From Burkholderiales bacterium (GTDB lineage Bacteria; Pseudomonadota; Gammaproteobacteria; Burkholderiales; Usitatibacteraceae), in the NCBI GenBank assembly GCA_014378085.1, contig JACMOJ010000122.1, positions 1 through 11,453 on the forward strand: 11,453 bases of DNA, written 5' to 3'. Shown piece after piece: positions 7,067 to 11,453 of this stretch (positions are counted from its first letter, which is position 1; every line of letters starts with the position of its first letter). The translations under genes were made by a program, and so were the position numbers. The notes beneath the pieces were generated by a model that saw only the letters and a list, made by a program, of their open reading frames with translations, was not told the DNA's origin and did not search any database.

Positions 7067-7281
7067 ATTGCCTCCCGATATAATCGCCGCTAATAGTATC
7101 TTGTGGGACCGATGATACACAGAATAATTGCGGTTCACGCTGCACCAGTCAGTAAACACGGCGTTTTGTAGGCACGGCACAACCATTTTCCCACCATCAT
7201 CGAGCGCCCATCTCGGGCGTTTCGATGCACCGGCCAGCAGTAATTTGTGCCGACTTTGCTAAGCGCATTTGTTTCCCGGAG

Positions 7282-7290
7282 TGGGATAAT
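7282..7290 (+). promoter_or_regulatory. Extended -10 promoter candidate for gspG
   Basis: TGGGATAAT combines an extended TGn element with GATAAT, five of six matches to TATAAT. It lies 32 nt before the gspG start, giving a leader of about 25 nt. No good -35 is present, as is common for extended -10 promoters. The remaining divergent spacer (7067-7281) shows only a weak CGCCC-ATCTC-GGGCG hairpin at 7205-7219. Confidence 0.42.
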
Positions 7291-7322
7291 CATTGCTCCA
7301 CTTATTGGTATCAAGGTTACGT

Positions 7323-7766
7323 ATGCGTCATTTGAAAACGAAAGAAATCGCAGGTTTTACGCTAATGGAAATGCTCGTGGTGCTTGCCATCATCGGGCTG
7401 ATTGTCGGGATGGTTGGGCCTCGTATTTTGGGGACTGTTGACCGAGAGGCCCCGAAAATCGCATTGACACAAACGAAACTATTGCGTGGTGCAATTGAGA
7501 ACTTTCGCCTCGATACCGGGCGCTATCCTACTTCACAAGAGGGGCTTGGCGTGTTGACCACGAAGCCAACGGAAAGTACCGCTGCTGCCCGCTGGCGTGG
7601 CCCGTACACAGACGGAGAAATACCCCAAGACCCATGGAAAAACCCCTATCAATACAGTGTCCCAGGGGTGAATGGACAGCCATTTGCCCTCTATTCGTTT
7701 GGCGCAGATGGGAAACGGGGTGGCGAAGGTGACGCGGCCGATATCGGCATCCTTCCTGCTAATTAG
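7323..7766 (+). CDS. gspG: Type II secretion major pseudopilin GspG
   Basis: Major subunit of the T2SS pseudopilus, which assembles from the inner membrane and pushes substrates through the secretin. The 147 codons begin with a short basic leader ending in G11, followed by FTLMEMLVVLAIIGLIVGMV. This is the prepilin-peptidase site (cleavage G-F) with Glu at mature position 5 and the N-terminal membrane helix. GspG hallmarks follow: TGRYPTSQEGLGVL (65-78), GPY (93-95), DPWKNPYQY (103-111) and the acidic calcium-site tail FGADGKRGGEGDAADI (126-141). The start at 7323 has AAGG six bases upstream. An in-frame start at 7293 would only lengthen the leader and has no such site. The gene stands alone: gspE is about 5.8 kb away on the other strand, and what follows is a pseudogene, so this T2SS is not arranged as one compact gsp operon. 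Confidence 0.96.
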   Translation: MRHLKTKEIAGFTLMEMLVVLAIIGLIVGMVGPRILGTVDREAPKIALTQTKLLRGAIENFRLDTGRYPTSQEGLGVLTTKPTESTAAARWRGPYTDGEIPQDPWKNPYQYSVPGVNGQPFALYSFGADGKRGGEGDAADIGILPAN

Positions 7767-7839
7767 CGCACGAAAAAACACCAGCAATGAATAAGGCTAG
7801 AAAGTTAGGTTCTAAATGCGTTTGGAGAAGCTTGTGGTT

Positions 7840-8774
7840 GCCGACAATTACTTTCATGCTGGAGTAGCGAAACGCGCTAAAGACAGCCAGACGAGGCCGC
7901 ATTAATCCGTTCTGACAACATCGATATTCTTATAGCCCGATCTTGGCCTACTGCTAACAATCGCCTTACAGGCTTTGCCCGAAAGCCTGCGCCAGTTCAA
8001 ACTTACATGGATTGGTTACCTTGGCACCACCGGCCTCTATTCAATAGACGATTGATTCACTAATGCCAATACGGATCCACCGCGCTTGGCCGATGCGTAT
8101 CACAGTGAAAAATTAATTCGACTTCCCTCCGGGTGGGCGCCCTACTCACCACCGGAACCGCCCCCGAGCCTAATGCGTTACCGTGCCTGACAGCTGGTTC
8201 GTTGGTTTTTGGCAGCCTGAACGCGGTGTTCAAGTTGAATGGTGCGCTGATGATAATTGGGCGGAGAATCTTTCCCGCTGCCCCAACGCCAAACTCCTGC
8301 TTGGTAATATTTTGATAAGGATACTGAGAAACGTTTGCGAGGCGTGTTCGCGACTTTCGGCGTCACTACCGAGCGCATGTTTTTCTCGGAAAATTGCCCC
8401 ACGATGCGTATTTGAAGCTACACCATTCAATCGATCTTGCGCTTGATACGTTCCCGCACAACGGCGGTACCATTACCAACCACTCACTTTGGATGGGCGT
8501 GCCAGTATTAACGTTGGCGGGTGATCGCACCTCCTCACGAATTGCCGCCACGCTGCTACATCAAGTATCGCTGAATGAATTTGTCACCACGACCAAAGAA
8601 AGGTGTGTGAAGAAAGCCATCGCGCTGTATCAAGATTCCGAACGACTCGCGACCCTGCGCCGCGAGCTTCAGGGCCGCGTGATGGAGAACGTTGAACATC
8701 GAAATCCAGCTATCGTGCGTGGGGTGGAGGCAGAGTATCGGCGTGCTTGGGTGAAATGGTGTGAGTCAACCTAG
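7840..8774 (+). pseudogene. Decayed SPINDLY/OGT-type glycosyltransferase (GT41 C-terminal region)
   Basis: Remnant of an O-GlcNAc-transferase-like (GT41) protein, readable only by changing frames. In order: DEAALIRSDNIDILI and NNRLTGFARKPAPVQ (from about 7887), LTWIGYLGTTGLYSIDD (8002-8052), a TGA at 8053-8055 where Arg is expected, FTNANTDPP ... HSEKLIRLPSGWAPYSPPEP (to about 8155), PNALPCLTAGSLVFGSLN (to about 8250), NWAENLSRCPNAKLLLGN (to about 8307), DKDTEKRLRGVFATFGV (from 8314), then HDAYLKLHHSIDLALDTFPH to WCEST at 8774. The final block holds the family segment DTFPHNGG ... LWMGVPVLTLAGDR and is intact for about 125 codons. At least five frameshifts (near 8001, 8157, 8258, 8312 and 8397) and one internal stop break the gene; the 7840-7886 part is a weaker match. 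The TPR N-terminal region expected in full-length relatives is not found between gspG and this remnant, so it is also truncated. Confidence 0.88.
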
Positions 8775-8818
8775 ACTTGGATCGACCGTCAACCGACATC
8801 AGCGATAGGTGTCATAAA

Positions 8819-10081
8819 TTATGGCTTTACAAGCCTCACCACTTTTACCTTGCGATCCTCGGTTTGTAATATCTCGATTGGATATGTGCCTATGTTGACC
8901 GTTGTACCTGGCTCCGGAATGGCCTCTAGCTGCTCAATGAGCAACCCGTTGATGGTCTTCGGGCCGTCCAGCGGAAAGTTGTAACCCAACTTTCGGTTCA
9001 ACACACGCAGCGGACAGGACCCTTCAACGATGATGCTGCCATCGTCCTGACGCCGAAACATACCGGCGTTCATTGGCGATTGGCTGGTGAATTCACCAAC
9101 AATTTCTTCCAAGATGTCTTGTAACGTTACAAGGCCCTGAATTTCGCCGTACTCGTCCACCACCAGCGCCATACGCCGCTGTTGCTCTTGAAAGTGGGTG
9201 AGTTGCTCTAGCAGGGGTGTACCTTCCGGGATGAAGTATGGGTCCCGCATGATCTCGCGTAGCGTCTCAGTTGCGAGCGGTTCTTTTTCAGACGCGTTCA
9301 ACACTTTGCGGACGTGAACAACACCAATCACGTTAGAAAGGTCGCCTTGGTAAACAATGAGCCGCGTATGGTGTGACGTTGAGAGACCATTACGAATCAC
9401 TTCAATCTTGTCATCGATATCGACACCCTCGATCAGTGCTCGCGGCGTCATGGTGTCGTCAACCGTCATGTTTTCAAGGTCAAATAAATTCACCATGATG
9501 TTGTGGTGTTTTTTCGGAATAAAGTGTCCGCCTTCAAGCACAAGGGTTCTCATTTCTTCCATTGAAAGTGATGCCGCCCCTTCTGCCACTGGTTTGATTC
9601 CGAATACGCGCAAGATCGCACGCACGAGCGCATTAATGAACCACATGATCGGCGACGTGAGCCGCACCATAGGGGAAAGCACATAGCTCGCAATCAACGC
9701 GAGGCGCTCGGAGAAGCGGGCACCAAATACCTTGGGCAAGATCTCCGCAAAAATCAGGATGGACAATGACGCGGCACCGGTCGCAATGCCGAGCACGTAC
9801 TCTCCATCACCGAATAGACGCCGACAAATCTCTGCCACCAAAATAGTGGTGGCGGCGTTGAGTACGGTGTTGCCAGCGAGGATGAACGACAGCAGCTCTT
9901 CGGTCTTATTAAGCAGGCCCTGCGCGAGGCGCGCCCCGCGCGAACCCTGCTTGACCAAGTGGCGCAACCGATAGCGGTTGAGCGCCATCATGCAGGTTTC
10001 AGACAACGAAAAAAAGCCGGAGCCTATCAAGAGCGCTGCCAAGGTTAAGAACAGCCAACCGAGCGATATGTCGTCGGTCAT
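8819..10081 (-). CDS. CNNM/CorC-type membrane protein (DUF21, CBS pair, CorC_HlyC)
   Basis: A 420-residue inner-membrane protein of the HlyC/CorC (CNNM) family, similar in layout to E. coli YfjD/CorB and linked in this family to magnesium or cobalt handling. Residues 7-185 form the DUF21 transmembrane domain, with GFFSLSETCMMALNRYRL, LAGNTVLNAATTILV and FAEILPKVFGARFSERLA. Two CBS motifs follow (about 206-265 and 275-331, the second with VVDEYGEIQGLVTLQDILEE). A CorC_HlyC domain closes the protein (343-420, ending VKVVRLVKP). The start at 10081 is preferred because the longer frame to 10147 would translate part of a REP palindrome (SRLRGND). The ribosome binding site is weak (GGGAA about 10 nt upstream). 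A ypjD-like gene lies upstream on the same strand, as in E. coli ypjD-yfjD, but here a toxin-antitoxin pair separates them. It converges on the pseudogene at 44 nt. Confidence 0.93.
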   Translation of the reverse strand: MTDDISLGWLFLTLAALLIGSGFFSLSETCMMALNRYRLRHLVKQGSRGARLAQGLLNKTEELLSFILAGNTVLNAATTILVAEICRRLFGDGEYVLGIATGAASLSILIFAEILPKVFGARFSERLALIASYVLSPMVRLTSPIMWFINALVRAILRVFGIKPVAEGAASLSMEEMRTLVLEGGHFIPKKHHNIMVNLFDLENMTVDDTMTPRALIEGVDIDDKIEVIRNGLSTSHHTRLIVYQGDLSNVIGVVHVRKVLNASEKEPLATETLREIMRDPYFIPEGTPLLEQLTHFQEQQRRMALVVDEYGEIQGLVTLQDILEEIVGEFTSQSPMNAGMFRRQDDGSIIVEGSCPLRVLNRKLGYNFPLDGPKTINGLLIEQLEAIPEPGTTVNIGTYPIEILQTEDRKVKVVRLVKP

Positions 10082-10120
10082 AGCTGCATTTTCCCGACTT
10101 CGTCCCAGATTTCCGTCATT

Positions 10121-10211
10121 CCCGCGCAGGCGGGACTCCAAAAGCACGATACCCGGACAAACACAATCGGGGATGCAAATTTCCGGAACCTTGGATTCCC
10201 GCCTGCGCGGG
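10121..10211. repeat. Paired inverted REP palindromes (BIME-like)
   Basis: Two 21-nt arms, 10121-10141 and 10191-10211, are inverted copies with one mismatch, separated by 49 nt. Each contains its own hairpin with stem CCCGC/GCGGG and a four-base loop (GCAG or CTGC), flanked by TTCC or GGATT. This matches the common proteobacterial REP type (GGATTCCCGCCTGCGCGGG). It lies between higA and the CNNM gene. Such elements are spread by RAYT transposases; none is encoded in this window. Confidence 0.85.
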
Positions 10212-10219
10212 CGTCTGCT

Positions 10220-10519
10220 TTAAGCAGCATAGGCGTGAATGCGGCGCTCGATCTCCGGCCAACCGCTGCGTTGCGCAACGCGCAAATCGTAGTCGGACTG
10301 AAGTCCGAGCCAGATTTCAGGCGAAACCTTAAAATACTTTCCCAGTCGCAACGCCGTATCGGCGGTGATGCTTCGTTTTGCATTGACGATGGCACTCACA
10401 CGGTTTGGCGGGACATCAATACCGCGCGCCAGTGAATTGATGCTGATTCCCAGAGGTCGCATGAAATCTTCAAGCAGGATTTCGCCGGGCGGGATGGGGT
10501 CAAGGCGTTTTTTTGCCAT
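10220..10519 (-). CDS. higA: HigA-type antitoxin (XRE-family HTH)
   Basis: A 99-residue DNA-binding antitoxin that neutralises the HigB nuclease and represses its own operon. It starts MAKKRLDPIPPGEILLEDFM, the typical opening of the HigA/VapI group. A helix-turn-helix follows at about residues 26-48 (SINSLARGIDVPPNRVSAIVNAKR), then TADTALRLGKYFKVSPEIWLGLQSDYDL, a family signature. The start is supported by TAGGAGA upstream of ATG; the TAG in this site is the higB stop codon, eight bases before the higA start, so translation of the two is probably coupled. The length is normal for the family. Toxin-first order is the usual higBA arrangement. Confidence 0.95.
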   Translation of the reverse strand: MAKKRLDPIPPGEILLEDFMRPLGISINSLARGIDVPPNRVSAIVNAKRSITADTALRLGKYFKVSPEIWLGLQSDYDLRVAQRSGWPEIERRIHAYAA

Positions 10520-10527
10520 GGTGTCTC

Positions 10528-10806
10528 CTAGTGATAATCGACAATTTCGACCGCATATGGGCCGTCAACACGCCAATGAAAACAGATGCGCCACTGGTCA
10601 TTGATTCGAATGCTGCATTGACCTGCCCGATTGCCTTTCAGCATTTCCAACTGGTTACCGGGCGGCACCTTTAAATCCGCAAGTACCCGAGCCGGATGCA
10701 GATACAGCAGCTTCCGCCGAGCGACTCTTTCAATGGCTCGAAAGCGAGGTGCGGCTTCGTCATGAAACAACGCATCTGTGTCCTTGCACCTGAACGATTT
10801 GATCAT
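10528..10806 (-). CDS. higB: HigB-type toxin (RelE superfamily mRNA interferase)
   Basis: A 92-residue RelE/HigB-family toxin expected to cut mRNA at the ribosome. It begins MIKSFRCKDTDALF and carries RAIERVARRKLLYLHPARVL, LKVPPGNQLEMLKGNRAGQ, SIRINDQWRICFHW and the end VEIVDYH, all characteristic of HigB. Length and composition are those of an intact protein; no lesion is seen. The start is ATG at 10806; a TTG two codons upstream is possible. There is little room for a ribosome binding site between the predicted promoter and ATG, so the mRNA may be leaderless or nearly so. The antitoxin gene follows at eight bases. Confidence 0.94.
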   Translation of the reverse strand: MIKSFRCKDTDALFHDEAAPRFRAIERVARRKLLYLHPARVLADLKVPPGNQLEMLKGNRAGQCSIRINDQWRICFHWRVDGPYAVEIVDYH

Positions 10807-10812
10807 TGCCAA

Positions 10813-10841
10813 AGACTATTACGTGCTACGTAATATGTCAA
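10813..10841 (-). promoter_or_regulatory. higBA promoter with operator palindrome
   Basis: A perfect inverted repeat TATTACGT-GCT-ACGTAATA (10817-10835) lies 11 nt upstream of the higB ATG. On the minus strand a consensus -35 TTGACA (10841-10836) abuts it. A weak -10 (TAGTCT, 10818-10813, 17-nt spacer) or TAATAG (10821-10816, 14-nt spacer) follows. The palindrome fills the spacer, the expected position for HigA autorepression. The palindrome and TTGACA are seen directly; the regulatory reading rests on known HigA behaviour. Confidence 0.72.
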
Positions 10842-11107
10842 GGTCTGGTGGATTCTGGATCTCGTAATTACAAAGGGAGCGTTCGTCGCCCCCAACCCCG
10901 AACCGCCACTAGGGTCGCGCTGGGCGCCACCGTGCGACTTTGCGGCGTACGACACTGGATCCCTGTGTGCGGGGATGACAACTTGAGGTAGCAACAACAC
11001 AATTTAGTGCCGGATCACCGGTCAAATGGATCAACCGGATCGGTCGCTGGCGAAATAGGCAAAAAGAGCGTTCCTGCCGCCGCTGAACCATAACCAAATC
11101 GCTTAAC
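10842..11107. repeat. Non-coding spacer with a degenerate REP-like element
   Basis: No credible gene. Positions 10954-10979 (ACTGGATCCC ... GGGGATGAC) resemble one arm of the REP pair at 10121-10211 but with a disrupted stem, so it looks like an eroded copy. With the intact pair it brackets higBA. The rest (10980-11107) shows nothing recognisable. Confidence 0.5.
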
Positions 11108-11453
11108 TTACACTCGCTTCAGAATCACTTCGAGCACAAATTTACTGCCGACATACGATAACAACAACATCACAAAGCCGATCAGTGTCCACCTAATGGC
11201 CAGTTTGCCGCGCCAACCGGCAAAAAATCTTCCTGCAAGCAATCCCCCAAATACGAACCATGACAGAAACGAGAAAACCGTCTTATGAGTAACTTGAAAT
11301 GCCTTGCCAAACAGCACTTCTGAGAAAAAAACACCAGAGAGCAACGTCGCCGTCAACATTGCAAAAGCGACCCACAACAACTGAAACATCAGTTTTTCGA
11401 TCCGCAACAGCGGCGGCAAATCGCGCTGCTCGCTGGCAATGTTTCCGGCCAAC
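11108..11453 (-). CDS. CcsA/YpjD-type cytochrome c assembly family membrane protein (C-terminal part)
   Basis: The last 114 residues of an inner-membrane protein whose start lies beyond the right edge. Hydrophobic segments include LLWVAFAMLTATLLSGVFF, VFSFLSWFVFGGLLAGRFF and WTLIGFVMLLLSYVGSKFVL. The conserved HKTVFSFLSW histidine motif and GWRGKLAIRWTLIGF followed by YVGSKFVLEVIL are typical of the CcsA/HemX-like YpjD group, whose members have about 260-290 residues. The apparent start at 11452 is a TTG codon inside the gene, not a true start. In E. coli, ypjD lies next to the CNNM gene yfjD. The same order is seen here with higBA between them, which supports the assignment. No terminator hairpin is evident after the stop. 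Confidence 0.88.
   Translation of the reverse strand, partial: LAGNIASEQRDLPPLLRIEKLMFQLLWVAFAMLTATLLSGVFFSEVLFGKAFQVTHKTVFSFLSWFVFGGLLAGRFFAGWRGKLAIRWTLIGFVMLLLSYVGSKFVLEVILKRV

Noticed and set aside
7067..7186. A 40-residue N-terminal extension of the Ig/FG-GAP protein from an in-frame ATG at 7186.
   Set aside because: The ATG at 7066 has GGGAGG at the right distance and directly precedes a signal peptide; the extension has neither.
8183..8446. An open frame of 87 codons between gspG and the CNNM gene considered as a separate small gene.
   Set aside because: Only its middle (WAENLSRCPNAKLLLGN) makes sense, as a piece of the frameshifted GT41 pseudogene; its ends are out-of-frame sequence.
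8394..8774. The intact last 126 codons of the glycosyltransferase remnant as a functional stand-alone gene.
   Set aside because: It starts at a TTG without a ribosome binding site inside a family domain, and the upstream part of the same domain is present in other frames.
10082..10147. A 22-residue N-terminal extension of the CNNM protein.
   Set aside because: It would translate a REP palindrome (SRLRGND), a common false extension; the family begins near the 10081 start.

Overview
The window reads as a chromosomal segment of a Gram-negative proteobacterium, most likely a betaproteobacterium. This is inferred from type II secretion (T2SS) genes, Sec-type exported proteins, a ypjD-like/CNNM gene pair, a HigBA module and REP-type palindromes with a CCCGC/GCGGG stem. 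No rRNA or tRNA gene is visible, so the taxonomy stays tentative.

Layout. (1) 1-1552, minus: 5' part of gspE, the T2SS motor ATPase, running off the left edge. (2) 1553-2207: long intergenic region with a polypurine tract, several perfect palindromes, a candidate promoter and a structured leader that can pair with the ribosome binding site of the next gene. (3) 2208-3893, plus: 561-residue exported Gly/Ala/Thr/Val-rich protein with signs of high expression and a strong terminator. (4) 4051-4773, plus: exported histidine-phosphatase-fold protein whose catalytic residues are mostly lost. (5) 4949-7066, minus: 705-residue exported protein with Ig-like domains and an FG-GAP/VCBS-type calcium-loop propeller. 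(6) 7323-7766, plus: gspG, the T2SS major pseudopilin. (7) about 7840-8774, plus: decayed SPINDLY/OGT-type glycosyltransferase pseudogene. (8) 8819-10081, minus: CNNM/CorC-type membrane protein. (9) 10121-10211: paired REP palindromes. (10) 10220-10806, minus: higB-higA toxin-antitoxin operon with an operator palindrome. (11) 11108-11453, minus: C-terminal part of a CcsA/YpjD-type membrane protein, running off the right edge.

How the parts fit. The gspE and gspG genes point away from each other and enclose three exported proteins. Two of these, the 561- and 705-residue proteins, share a divergent beta-rich domain of about 125 residues that I cannot assign to a named family. In the 705-residue protein this domain sits inside an Ig-like domain, splitting it in two. 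The simplest reading is a secretion locus with surface or extracellular proteins, possibly T2SS substrates, held between the secretion genes. On the right, a ypjD-CNNM neighbourhood like that of E. coli appears to have been interrupted by a REP-flanked higBA cassette.

Strongest leads: the shared nested domain, the anti-Shine-Dalgarno leader of the 561-residue gene, and the apparent pseudo-phosphatase between the two exported proteins.
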